Shown here in pieces: positions 25,917 through 33,455 of a DNA stretch of 64,000 bases. How positions within the stretch are numbered: the stretch's first letter is position 1; every line of letters starts with the position of its first letter. The stretch covers positions 1-64,000 of the forward strand of contig JAPLUI010000165.1 of NCBI GenBank assembly GCA_026397725.1, given 5' to 3'. Position numbers and translations under genes: made by a program. The notes beneath the pieces were generated by a model. It worked only from the letters and a program-made list of their open reading frames with translations, searched no databases and had not been told where the DNA came from. This DNA is from Verrucomicrobiota bacterium (GTDB lineage: Bacteria; Verrucomicrobiota; Verrucomicrobiia; Verrucomicrobiales; Akkermansiaceae).

Positions 25917-26529
25917 GGTGGCGAGAGAAAATGATGGCGCGAACTTCGTTTGTTGGCCGGAACAGTAGCACGCCGTCCGTCGCTGTTGGTCAGACGCGGG
26001 CGATCCGAGGGACTGTTGCGGTCGGTTGGACGTTCGCGCTATGATTGGCCGCAATTCCCCCATCTTGGCAATCCCAATTTTCGCGGTTTCGCAACAAGAT
26101 CAATCCGTTTCGCAAAATGGACAACGCATGGCGGGAGCTGCGGCGAGGGCGCAGGTGTGCTGGACGCCTGCGGTGGCAGGCGCACAGGGTCTGGGCCGGG
26201 GCCGACGTCCCTCGCCTCGGTCCTTGCGGAGGACGGAAGGGCTGATGCCGTGGAACATGCGGACGGCCCATTCGGTTGGTGGTGGCCGGAAAACCCGCAT
26301 TGTTCTATAAACTTCTATCATTCCTCTGTCCCTTTATTCATTTCTAACCCGCTGCGCTCCCGGCACTTCATTGCGGCGTTCGCTACCGCTCGCTTGCCAT
26401 TCAGTTCCTCTCGCTCCGCTTCTTGCCGTTGCTAGCGCAAGCACCAACCGGCCGCTCCCATCAGGAAGATTTTTCACCGCAACCGGGGCGGAGATGGCCT
26501 GATACAATGATGCTGATAATCAGGCGAAT
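25917..26529. other. Gene-poor interval
   Basis: 613 bases between the M24 peptidase start and the HslV-like gene stop. Apart from dispersed repeat B (26349-26435) I find no protein-like frame with recognisable motifs and no clear RNA structure. The promoter of the M24 gene must lie near 25917-26000. Confidence 0.6.
26349..26435 (-). repeat. Dispersed repeat B, copy 1
   Basis: About 87 bases beginning GCTGCGCTCCCGGCACTTC and ending TTGCCGTTGCTAG. Two close copies follow the stop codons of the second and third FGE-type genes (29003-29088, 30607-30692). This copy is not attached to an FGE gene, so it is a dispersed element and not just gene duplication. Confidence 0.75.
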
Positions 26530-27114
26530 TTAGCCACTCTTTCTTTTTCCCAGAGGGACGGATTGCACTGCAATCGGAAGTCCTGAACCGTCATCAAAAG
26601 CGCAAGCCGCTTCGAGCCCGGCTTTCGCTATTTCCTCCGCATCCTGTCGCGTGTCATATACCGAATGCATGGCCCCAAGGGCAAAGCGAGTGCCAGAGCC
26701 ATCGGCCCAAAAGCGTTCGTATTCCACCACCGTCCGGTAGCTATCAACCGCGAAAATCCCATGCGGCGAGGCAATCAGGCAGTCCCACTGGCTGGACTCC
26801 ACGGGCTGATCGTCCTTTTCCCGCGACTGGACGAAGTAATCCGATTTGATTTTTTCATGCAGGAAAAGAAACGTCTTGAAGATGTGCTTGACCGAGCTGA
26901 AATCCAAGTCCCCCGGATACTTTTCGATTATATCCGCGAAAATGTTGTGCATCAGCGACCATCCGGTGAACCCGACATAGGCATCCTTGAAATGATGGAT
27001 CTTGTGGTGATTCGTCCGATTCCGCGCGGACACAATGATACTACCTTGCATGAACTGGCTGTCAGACCCGATGACGGCCTGGTTACCTTTGCGGACGACT
27101 ACGAGAGTTGACAT
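26530..27114 (-). CDS. HslV/proteasome-like Ntn hydrolase
   Basis: 194 residues. The start STLVVVRKGNQAVIGSDSQ resembles the beta-subunit fold of HslV and proteasome proteins, with Thr at position 3 as the likely N-terminal nucleophile after processing. Further matches: Lys in NHHKIHHFKDAYVGFTG, the strand order ASPHGIFAVDS, and the terminal block GSGTRFALGAMHSVYD with EIAKAGLEAACAFDD, which parallels the HslV 'GSGGPYA...A..A' end. There is no HslU ATPase gene beside it. Function is not assignable: it may be a self-compartmentalised protease or an inactive relative. It sits downstream of the FGE-type genes on the same strand. Confidence 0.65.
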   Translation of the reverse strand: MSTLVVVRKGNQAVIGSDSQFMQGSIIVSARNRTNHHKIHHFKDAYVGFTGWSLMHNIFADIIEKYPGDLDFSSVKHIFKTFLFLHEKIKSDYFVQSREKDDQPVESSQWDCLIASPHGIFAVDSYRTVVEYERFWADGSGTRFALGAMHSVYDTRQDAEEIAKAGLEAACAFDDGSGLPIAVQSVPLGKRKSG

Positions 27115-27222
27115 GATTATGTGGCTTTCAGCTAGACAGCTTTATTGAGCGACCGGTCGGACCTGGGGGGCGCACGGCGCTGTTCCGGTGTAATAGCGAC
27201 CCGGCAGGAACCTTCTCTGTCA

Positions 27223-27297
27223 TGACCTTGCACGGACGTGACAATGGGGCCCTGACGCGGCCGTGGCAAGCAAGATGTGCCCAACCGGGGGCCGTTG
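27223..27297 (-). repeat. Dispersed repeat C, copy 1
   Basis: About 75 bases containing CTGACGCGGCCGTGGCAAGC and GATGTG(C/T)CCAACCGGGGG, directly after the stop of the first FGE-type gene. A near-identical copy lies at 30326-30399, upstream of the second gene. Confidence 0.75.
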
Positions 27298-27437
27298 CTA
27301 GGGAACTGAACTGCGCACCAGGCGGAACCCGCTGCCTTCGCTGGAGTAGCCCGGGGCGGCGCCGGCGCGGCCCGAGACGCTGCAGTAGTCCGCGTAGCCG
27401 TAGCAAGGGTTACCCCGAGCCGCCTTGTTCGAGTCCG
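27298..27437 (-). repeat. Variable region VR1 of FGE-type gene 1
   Basis: The last 45 codons plus stop align without gaps to VR2 and VR3. Changes fall in NNC codons: codons 12-14 are TAC, GGC, TAC; codon 15 GCG is fixed; 16-17 are GAC, TAC; 18 is TGC. Codons 24-27 are GCC, GGC, GCC, GCC. The end CGC AGT TCA GTT CCC TAG is conserved. VR1 also has changes in normally fixed codons 9-11, so it may be older or drawn from another template. Confidence 0.65.
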
Positions 27438-28473
27438 AGGTTGCACCATGCGGGTCGGTCTGGGAAGCAGCGGTATATGAACCTTCCCAATCCCAGCACC
27501 ACTCCCACACGTTCCCCGCCATGTCATACAGCCCATAACCATTCGCCGCAAAACTCCCCACCGGAGACGTGTAAGGCAGCGCTCCAGTGGCGTAAGTCGG
27601 ATGGTAGCCGCGCGTCGGACTCACGTCGTACTTGTAGGAACTGCTGCTTCGGTAGTTCGCCTGGCTGTGGGTGATGGTGTTTCCCCACGGGAAGCGCTTG
27701 CCGCTCAGGCCGCCACGCGCCGCCTTCTCCCACTCCGCCTCCGTCGGCAAGCGGTAGCCGTTGGCCGCCCAGTTGCACGTTACCGCACTGACATTGGTCG
27801 TCCGATACACCGCCCCGCCGGAGAGCGTGTAACATGGCGTCAGGCCCTCCTTTTCGCTGCGGGCGTTGCACCACTTCACCGTGCCATACCAAGTGATGGT
27901 TTGCACCGGATGGGTGGCTGCCTTGCCGCCGCCAACACTCAAATCCGTGTAGCCATGAGCCAGGCCCCACGTTCCAACATCATCCCACAGCGCCTTGGTC
28001 ACCTCGTGTTTCGCCATGTAGAACGCACTCACGTTCACTGAGTGGAGCGGCAGTGCGGAGGATTTTCCATCCAACGAGTCCCCCATCGAAAAACTCCCCG
28101 CCGGGATCTGCTCGAAACCCGCAGGGGTCGGGGCTGCCGCTGCGGGCCCGTCGAGCACCAGCCGATAGATGCGCCGGGGCATTCCCGGTTCATAGGGGGT
28201 GGTGATGACCAGGTCGTTCCCGTCCCCGACCCGCACCACGCCGGGATCCTGCCAGGTGTCGCCCTCCAGGGTGCCGGAATACTCCAGCTTGTAGCTGCGC
28301 CCGGCCACCGACGGCCGCACCGTGAGCGTCACGTTGCCGCCGACGACCCCGACCTCGGGTGCCACCAACTCGCCGGGCGCAATGGGCGGCTGCGCGTGAG
28401 CAACACCACAGCCAGCCGCAAACAAGGCAGCCACGACAAGTCGAGCATTGGAAAAACACGGACTGGTCTTCAT
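27298..28473 (-). CDS. Secreted FGE-sulfatase-domain protein 1 (variable C-terminus)
   Basis: 391 residues. Signal peptide (AALFAAGCGVAHA, cleavage near 28), a small beta module (YKLEYSGTLEGDTWQDPG, about 55-100), then a formylglycine-generating-enzyme-type, C-type-lectin-fold domain from about 110: IPAGSFSMGDS, AFYMAKHEVTKALWDDV, WCNARSEKEGL, GYRLPTEAEWEKAARGG, GLYDMAGNVWEW. The last 45 codons (27298-27437) are hypervariable between paralogues. Here the usual RGGSW is RGNPC and the tail is more divergent than in copies 2 and 3. The paired active-site cysteines of true formylglycine-generating enzymes are not evident, so ligand binding or display is more likely than catalysis. Probably a DGR target protein. 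Confidence 0.85.
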   Translation of the reverse strand: MKTSPCFSNARLVVAALFAAGCGVAHAQPPIAPGELVAPEVGVVGGNVTLTVRPSVAGRSYKLEYSGTLEGDTWQDPGVVRVGDGNDLVITTPYEPGMPRRIYRLVLDGPAAAAPTPAGFEQIPAGSFSMGDSLDGKSSALPLHSVNVSAFYMAKHEVTKALWDDVGTWGLAHGYTDLSVGGGKAATHPVQTITWYGTVKWCNARSEKEGLTPCYTLSGGAVYRTTNVSAVTCNWAANGYRLPTEAEWEKAARGGLSGKRFPWGNTITHSQANYRSSSSYKYDVSPTRGYHPTYATGALPYTSPVGSFAANGYGLYDMAGNVWEWCWDWEGSYTAASQTDPHGATSDSNKAARGNPCYGYADYCSVSGRAGAAPGYSSEGSGFRLVRSSVP

Positions 28474-28666
28474 GAGTGTGATTGAATTGGGGTTGAATGA
28501 GACTCAGGGAGCCCCACCATGGAGCAGCCCTGAACTGCAGGGTAGGCGACCACAGCCGTCCAACGCAAGCACAAACAAGCCGAGTTCTGAAAAATCTTCT
28601 GGCTACAAAGATTGGAACGGGCGCAAGCGGCGGGTGCAAGGACGGTGACGACAGGCCATGGCAGCC
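28474..28666 (-). repeat. Upstream region of FGE gene 1, duplicated at gene 3
   Basis: About 193 bases upstream of the first FGE-type gene are almost identical to 31864-32056 upstream of the third; I see essentially one difference (GGCTAC versus AGCTAC). This region must contain the promoter and leader. It is better conserved than the coding regions it precedes, which suggests recent duplication or gene conversion. Confidence 0.85.
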
Positions 28667-29082
28667 ACTATTTTTCGGATAGGGCTTGCCAGGCTGCGTT
28701 GTCCGGAAGCGGCGGCGGGCCGCATGCCAAATAATGTCTGCCTGGAACCTAACACCCCGAGTGACGGGCAAGGTCGGGACGCTCTCTGGCAGGGACGCAT
28801 CTCCGGGGCGTCCGGCGGGTGCCACCCCGCTGCCGATGGCAACTCCATCACCGCCATTCCCACCGGTCCTCCAGTGGTTAGACCAGGCCGACCCGCCCTC
28901 GCCCTGCCCCCGCCGGACCGCTTGGAAAGCGGTCCCTGCCGGTTGTCCGGCTGGGAGCATCTCCGGGGCGTCCGGGAAAACGGGTAGCGAATGACCGGGC
29001 CGCTGCGCTCCCGGCACTTCATTGCGGCGCTCGCTGCCGCACGTTTGCCATTCAGTCCCTCTCGCGCCGCTACTTGCCGCTG
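28667..29082. other. Intergenic spacer between FGE genes 1 and 2
   Basis: About 416 bases with no gene. A 19-base segment GCATCTCCGGGGCGTCCGG occurs twice (28797 and 28958 regions). Dispersed repeat B copy 2 occupies 29003-29088, ending at the stop of gene 2. Confidence 0.6.
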
Positions 29083-29088
29083 CTAGGG
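29003..29088 (-). repeat. Dispersed repeat B, copy 2
   Basis: 86-base copy of the element at 26349-26435, immediately 3' of the stop codon of FGE-type gene 2 (GCTGCGCTCCCGGCACTTC to CCGCTGCTAG). Its contact with the end of the variable region makes it a possible 3' recognition element, but the orphan copy near 26349 argues for a general repeat. Confidence 0.75.
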
Positions 29089-29217
29089 GACTGAACTGCG
29101 GGCAGGGCGGAAGCCCAAGCCGTAGTCGGAGACGGCCGGGTAGGTGTAGTAGCGGCCCGCGACGCGGCAGTAGTACGCGAAGTAGTACCAACTGCCGCCC
29201 CGGTACACCCGGTCCGC
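29083..29217 (-). repeat. Variable region VR2 of FGE-type gene 2
   Basis: Aligned by codon with VR3: 12-14 TAC TAC TTC versus GTC AGC GTC; 16-17 TAC TAC versus GGC AAC; 24-27 TAC TAC ACC TAC versus GAC AGA TAC GGC; 30-34 GTC TCC GAC TAC GGC versus GGC ACC GCT GGC AAC. Nearly all varying codons end in C, and CGG, GGC, AGT, TGG, GCG, TGC, CGC, CCG and TTC between them do not change. That is what mutating both adenines of template AAC codons would give. Confidence 0.75.
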
Positions 29218-30258
29218 GCCCGAGGTTGCACCACGAGGATCTGTCTGCGTCGCCGAGGGGTAAGTCCCGTACCAATCCCAGCACCACCCCCACACGTTCC
29301 CAGCCATGTCATACAGCCCATAGCCGTTCGCCGCGAAACTCTCCACCGGAGACGTGTAAGGCAGCGCCCCAGTGGCGTAAGTCGGATGGTAGCCGCGCGT
29401 CGGACTCACGTCGTACTTGTAGGAACTGCTGCTGAGGTAGTTCGCCTGGCTGTGGGTGATGGTGTTCCCCCACGGGAAGCGCTTGCCGCTCAGGCCGCCA
29501 CGCGCCGCCTTCTCCCACTCCGCCTCCGTCGGCAAGCGGTAGCCGTTGGCCGCCCAGTTGCACGTTACCGCCCAGATATTGGTCGTCCGATACACCGCCC
29601 CGCTGGAGAGCGTGTAACATGGCGGCAGCCCTTCCTTCTCACTCCTGGCATTGCACCACTTCACCGTGTCATACCAGGTGATGGTGTGAACCGGGTGAGT
29701 ACTAGCCTTGCCTTCGCCAGCGCTCAAATCCGGGTAGCCATGGGCCAGACCCCACGTTCTAACATCATCCCACAAGGCCTTGCTCACCTCATGTTTCGCC
29801 ATGTAGAACGCACTCACGTTCACGGAGTGAACCGGCATTGCATGGGAATCCCCATCCAACGAATCCCCCATCGAAAAACTCCCCGCCGGGATCTGTTCAA
29901 AACCCGCAGGGGTCGGGGCTGCCGCAGTCGGCCCGTCGAGCACCAGCCGATAGATGCGCCGGGGCATTCCCGGTTCATAGGGACTGGTGATGACCAGGGC
30001 GTTCCCGTCCCCGACCCGCACCACGCCGGGATCCTGCCAGGTGTTGCCCTCCAGGGTGCCGGAATACTCCAGCTTGTAGCTGCGCCCGGCCACCGACGGC
30101 CGCACCGTGAGCGTGACGTTGCCGCCGACGACCCCGACCTCGGGTGCCACCAACTCGCCGGGCGCAATGGGCGGCTGCGCGTGAGCAACACCGCAGCCCG
30201 CCGCAAACAAAACTACCACGGCAAGTCGGGCATTGGAAAAACACGGACTGGTTTTCAT
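29083..30258 (-). CDS. Secreted FGE-sulfatase-domain protein 2 (variable C-terminus)
   Basis: 391 residues, same architecture as copy 1 and nearly identical over the first ~340 residues (signal peptide, YKLEYSGTL module, FGE-type domain with GYRLPTEAEWEKAARGG and GLYDMAGNVWGW). The C-terminus has the canonical form RGGSWYYFAYYCRVAGRYYT ending GFRPARSSVP, rich in Tyr, Phe and Ser at the positions that vary in the lectin-fold binding site of DGR targets. Only one Cys is present in the region where FGE enzymes use two. Its upstream region is a diverged form of that shared by copies 1 and 3. Confidence 0.87.
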   Translation of the reverse strand: MKTSPCFSNARLAVVVLFAAGCGVAHAQPPIAPGELVAPEVGVVGGNVTLTVRPSVAGRSYKLEYSGTLEGNTWQDPGVVRVGDGNALVITSPYEPGMPRRIYRLVLDGPTAAAPTPAGFEQIPAGSFSMGDSLDGDSHAMPVHSVNVSAFYMAKHEVSKALWDDVRTWGLAHGYPDLSAGEGKASTHPVHTITWYDTVKWCNARSEKEGLPPCYTLSSGAVYRTTNIWAVTCNWAANGYRLPTEAEWEKAARGGLSGKRFPWGNTITHSQANYLSSSSYKYDVSPTRGYHPTYATGALPYTSPVESFAANGYGLYDMAGNVWGWCWDWYGTYPSATQTDPRGATSGADRVYRGGSWYYFAYYCRVAGRYYTYPAVSDYGLGFRPARSSVP

Positions 30259-30687
30259 GAGTGTGATTGAATTGGGGGGTGGCTACCACCCAGGGTCAAC
30301 CCCACCATGGTGGCAGCCCTGAACCATAACCTTTCACTGGCGTGACGATGGGGTCCTGACGCGGCCGTGGCAAGCAAGATGTGTCCAACCGGGGGCGTTG
30401 GTCTGTGTCGGGACGGTTTGGGATCGGATATGGGCTCTGCGGCTGCAGGCGAAGAGGATGCAAGCCTGCAAGACCTGCAGACAGAGAATGTGAAGTGGAA
30501 TTGAAAGAAGTGAGTTCAAATGGCAGCGCCTTTCCTGAAAAAAACTTCGGTTAGAGGCGTGCCCCCCGAACCCCGGTGTGGTGTTAGGCATGCGGCATTT
30601 CAAGACCGCTGCGCTCCCGTCACTTCATTGCGGCGCTCGTTCCCGCTCGCTGGCCATTCGGTTCTGTCGCGCCGTTACATGCCGTTG
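30259..30687. other. Intergenic spacer between FGE genes 2 and 3
   Basis: About 429 bases without a recognisable gene. It holds the leader of gene 2, repeat C copy 2 (30326-30399) and repeat B copy 3 (30607-30692). There is no AAC-rich template-like stretch and no reverse-transcriptase fragment in it. Confidence 0.6.
30326..30399 (-). repeat. Dispersed repeat C, copy 2
   Basis: Copy of 27223-27297 with a few substitutions (GATGGGGTCC versus AATGGGGCCC) and the same CTGACGCGGCCGTGGCAAGC core. Here it is upstream of an FGE-type gene instead of downstream. Confidence 0.75.
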
Positions 30688-30692
30688 CTAGG
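30607..30692 (-). repeat. Dispersed repeat B, copy 3
   Basis: Copy directly 3' of the stop of FGE-type gene 3, GCTGCGCTCCCGTCACTTC to GCCGTTGCTAGG, with several substitutions relative to copies 1 and 2. Confidence 0.75.
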
Positions 30693-30822
30693 GGACTGAA
30701 CTGCGGGCAAGGCGGAACCCCAGGTTGCCAGCGGTGCCGGCCGGGCCGTATCTGTCGCGGGATGCGACGCGGCAGTTGCCCGCGACGCTGACCCAACTGC
30801 CGCCCCGGTCCACCCGGAGCGA
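30688..30822 (-). repeat. Variable region VR3 of FGE-type gene 3
   Basis: Gap-free alignment to VR2 over 45 codons. Varying positions are clustered at codons 2, 3, 6, 12-14, 16-17, 22, 24-27 and 30-35. The final CGC AGT TCA GTC CCC TAG is identical to VR2 and could serve as the initiation site for mutagenic homing. Two varying codons (AGA, GCT) do not end in C, so the fit is strong but not perfect. Confidence 0.75.
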
Positions 30823-31863
30823 ACCCGAGGTTGCACCACGAGGATCTGTCTGCGTCGCCGAGGTGTAAGTCCCGTACCAATCCCAGCACCACCCCCACAC
30901 GTTCCCCGCCATGTCATACAGCCCATAGCCGTTCGCCGCGAACCTGCCAACCGGCGACGTGTATGGATAAGCTCCCGTGGCGTATGTCGGATGGTAGCCG
31001 CGCGTCGGACTCACGTCGTACTTGTAGGAACTGCTGCTTTGGTAGTTCGCCTGGCTGTGGGTGATGGTGTTCCCCCACGGGAAGCGCTTGCCGCTCAGGC
31101 CGCCACGCGCCGCCTTCTCCCACTCCGCCTCCGTCGGCAAGCGGTAGCCGTTGGCCGCCCAGTTGCACGCCACCGCATCGCTGTTGGTCGTCCGATACAC
31201 CGCCCCGCCGGAGAGCGTGTAACATGGCGTCAGCCCTTCCTTCTCACTCCGGGCATTGCACCACTTCACCGTGTCATACCAGGTGATGGTGTGAACCGGG
31301 TGAGTACTAGCCTTGCCTTCGCCAGCGCTCAAATCCGAGTAGCCGTGAGTCAGCCCCCATGTTCTCACCTCATCCCACAAAGCCTTGCTCACCTCATCTT
31401 TCGCCATGTAGAACGCACTCACGTTCACGAGGTGGAGCGGCAGTGCATTGGAACTTCCATCCAACGAGTCCCCCATCGAAAAGCTTCCCGCCGGGATCTG
31501 CTCGAAGCCTGCAGGGGTCGGGGCTGCCGCGGCCGGCCCGTCGAGCACCAACCGGTAGATGCGCCGGGGCATTCCCGTTTCATAGGGACTGGTGATGACC
31601 AGGGCGTTCCCGTCCCCGACCCGCACCACGCCCGGGTCCTGCCAGGTGCCGCCCTCCAGAGTGCCGGAATACTCCAGATTGTAACTGCGCCCGGCCACCG
31701 ACGGCCGCACCGTGAGCGTCACGTTGCCGCCGACGACCCCGACTTCAGGCGCCACCAACTCGCCGGGCGTAATGGGCGGTTGCGCGTGAGCGACACCGCA
31801 GCCAGCCGCAAACAAGGCGGCCACAACAAATCGAGCATTGGAAAAACACGGACTGGTTTTCAT
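30688..31863 (-). CDS. Secreted FGE-sulfatase-domain protein 3 (variable C-terminus)
   Basis: 391 residues, third tandem paralogue: signal peptide, YNLEYSGTLEGGTWQDPG module, and FGE-type domain (AFYMAKDEVSKALWDEV, GYRLPTEAEWEKAARGG, GLYDMAGNVWGW). The variable tail reads RGGSWVSVAGNCRVASRDRY and ends GFRLARSSVP. A second short divergent patch (AYPYTSPVGRFAANG) shows ordinary drift too, but drift elsewhere is far lower than in the tail. First gene of the tandem set in transcription order, with a 193-base leader shared with copy 1. Exported and probably surface-exposed. Confidence 0.87.
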   Translation of the reverse strand: MKTSPCFSNARFVVAALFAAGCGVAHAQPPITPGELVAPEVGVVGGNVTLTVRPSVAGRSYNLEYSGTLEGGTWQDPGVVRVGDGNALVITSPYETGMPRRIYRLVLDGPAAAAPTPAGFEQIPAGSFSMGDSLDGSSNALPLHLVNVSAFYMAKDEVSKALWDEVRTWGLTHGYSDLSAGEGKASTHPVHTITWYDTVKWCNARSEKEGLTPCYTLSGGAVYRTTNSDAVACNWAANGYRLPTEAEWEKAARGGLSGKRFPWGNTITHSQANYQSSSSYKYDVSPTRGYHPTYATGAYPYTSPVGRFAANGYGLYDMAGNVWGWCWDWYGTYTSATQTDPRGATSGSLRVDRGGSWVSVAGNCRVASRDRYGPAGTAGNLGFRLARSSVP

Positions 31864-32056
31864 GAGTGTGATTGAATTGGGGTTGAATGAGACTCAGGGA
31901 GCCCCACCATGGAGCAGCCCTGAACTGCAGGGTAGGCGACCACAGCCGTCCAACGCAAGCACAAACAAGCCGAGTTCTGAAAAATCTTCTAGCTACAAAG
32001 ATTGGAACGGGCGCAAGCGGCGGGTGCAAGGACGGTGACGACAGGCCATGGCAGCC
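31864..32056 (-). repeat. Upstream region of FGE gene 3, duplicate of 28474-28666
   Basis: Near-identical second copy of the leader and presumed promoter. Similarity stops at GGCAGCCA(A/C)TA about 195 bases before the start codon, marking the duplication boundary. Confidence 0.85.
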
Positions 32057-32164
32057 AATACTTTTCCCATGCACTCTTCATGATTCTAACTCATCATCAT
32101 TTTGCCGATCTCACACTCGGCCGCGGGATGGACTGCGGTGATTGAGAACACCGGGACGTGTGCC

Positions 32165-32210
32165 GGTTTGCCAAAGCGCTGTGGCGCTGCGCTTCCCACC
32201 GCACTCCATA
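32165..32210 (+). repeat. Dispersed repeat A, copy 2 (short)
   Basis: 46 bases, GTTTGCCAAAGCGCTGTGG through CTTCCCACCGCACTCCATAC, matching the 3' half of the copies at 1299 and 47421. On the minus strand it reads MECGGKRSATALWQTG in one frame, which should not be annotated as a protein. The rest of 32057-32270 shows nothing. Confidence 0.7.
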
Positions 32211-32270
32211 CCAGCACCTCCCCATGCACCCTTCCATGATTTCACCTCATCACGATTTTGCCAGGCTCTA

Positions 32271-33323
32271 TCACCCGCCGGATGACTGCTGGAAAGCCGC
32301 CAGGGCGTTTGCCATGGCACGGATGTTGGGGGCGGGCATGCCGGGGCTCACGCCGCCGCCCACGGATAGAATCAACGGGTGTCCGGCCGCCTTGCGCAGA
32401 ACGTCGAGCGTGGCCTGCTCGACCTGCTCAGGAGTGCCGCGCACGCCGAGTTCCAGCGGCGGGACATTGCCCATCAGGGTCATGCGTCCGCCGAGGCGCG
32501 TGCAGGCGTCGGCGATGGCGGTCTGCGGGCCCCAGTTGAGCACGTCAAAGCCGGTGTCCGGCAGGCGCTCGAGGCAGGCATCGATGCCGGCATCATTGTG
32601 ATAGACCTTGACCCAATCGTTAGGGAAGGCGGCGCAGATGCGCTTGAGGAACGGATGGGCGAAGCGCTCGTAATCATCGGGACCGATCATGCCGACGATG
32701 TCGTCGAGCACGAGGATGCCCTCGACGCACGGGCCGATGGCGGCGGCCTGCGCCTTGAGCCAGTCGATGGTGAGGGTGGTGCAGAGGTCGATGAGTTGGA
32801 GCACGCGCTGCGGTTCATCCATCAGGTCCATCATCAACTGGGTGACGCCGCGGAAAAACGAGGCGGTGCAGAGCGGGCCGCGGGCGGCTACTACGGGGAT
32901 CGTATATCCGGCGTCGAAGATGCGTTGCTTCATCGTCGCATAGCGATGCAGGATCAGGGGGCAGAAGCCGTCGCTGGTGGGATCGGGCGGGGCGAGTTGG
33001 TCGAGGTCTTCGAGACGGCAGGGCACGCGTTCCTCGCTGGGCGTCTGGTGCGGCCAGAAGCGGACGCGCACGCCCAGCGCGGAAGGTTCCGCCGCCATGC
33101 CGACCTCCGCCCACCATGAGGGAAAGAAGATCACTTCCGGAAACTCCTCGATGACCCTGCGGTGGGCGTTGAACCAGACCTCGGAATCAAAGTAGTAGTC
33201 GTGGTGGGTGATGCCGAGGTGGGCGGGCAGCCACGGGCTGTCCACGATGAGCGACAGCGGGATGCCGGCGCCGGGTTGGCGCTTGGCCGCCGCCTTGAAG
33301 TGTTGCCATTGGTCCGGGCGCAT
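32271..33323 (-). CDS. Uroporphyrinogen decarboxylase-family protein
   Basis: 350 residues with the TIM-barrel pattern of the UroD/MtaA family: PLSLIVDSPWLPAHLG near the start, RGPLCTASFFRGVTQLMMDL in the middle, VKVYHNDAGIDACLERL, and the terminal LSVGGGVSPGMPAPNIRAM. Members outside haem synthesis are corrinoid methyltransferases or unknown enzymes common in gut and soil anaerobes and in Verrucomicrobiota and Planctomycetota. No corrinoid protein gene is next to it. It is 132 bases from the Gfo/Idh/MocA pair on the same strand and may belong to the same catabolic unit. Confidence 0.82.
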   Translation of the reverse strand: MRPDQWQHFKAAAKRQPGAGIPLSLIVDSPWLPAHLGITHHDYYFDSEVWFNAHRRVIEEFPEVIFFPSWWAEVGMAAEPSALGVRVRFWPHQTPSEERVPCRLEDLDQLAPPDPTSDGFCPLILHRYATMKQRIFDAGYTIPVVAARGPLCTASFFRGVTQLMMDLMDEPQRVLQLIDLCTTLTIDWLKAQAAAIGPCVEGILVLDDIVGMIGPDDYERFAHPFLKRICAAFPNDWVKVYHNDAGIDACLERLPDTGFDVLNWGPQTAIADACTRLGGRMTLMGNVPPLELGVRGTPEQVEQATLDVLRKAAGHPLILSVGGGVSPGMPAPNIRAMANALAAFQQSSGG

Positions 33324-33455
33324 CGGGAATTTTGGCTGTTAGGGTTGGGGTTGTGCAACCGCGGATTACGCGGATTGCACGGATTGAGTTGTAGCGGGGG
33401 ATTGGATGGATGACGGGAGCGGGTGGCGCCCGGGTGTTAGATCAATTAGATCAAG

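Noticed and set aside
28797..28976. Direct repeat GCATCTCCGGGGCGTCCGG as an attachment site
   Set aside because: Only two copies 160 bases apart, with no integrase or cargo between them.
30334..30603. 89-codon minus-strand frame between FGE genes
   Set aside because: Covers repeat C and low-complexity spacer; no start context or family match.
27298..31863. A DGR reverse transcriptase or template repeat within the window
   Set aside because: I looked for RT motifs (YxDD) in the translated frames and for AAC-rich stretches near the variable tails and found none, so only target genes are reported.
32111..32320. 69-codon minus-strand frame containing ECGGKRSATALW
   Set aside because: Translation of dispersed repeat A, not a gene.
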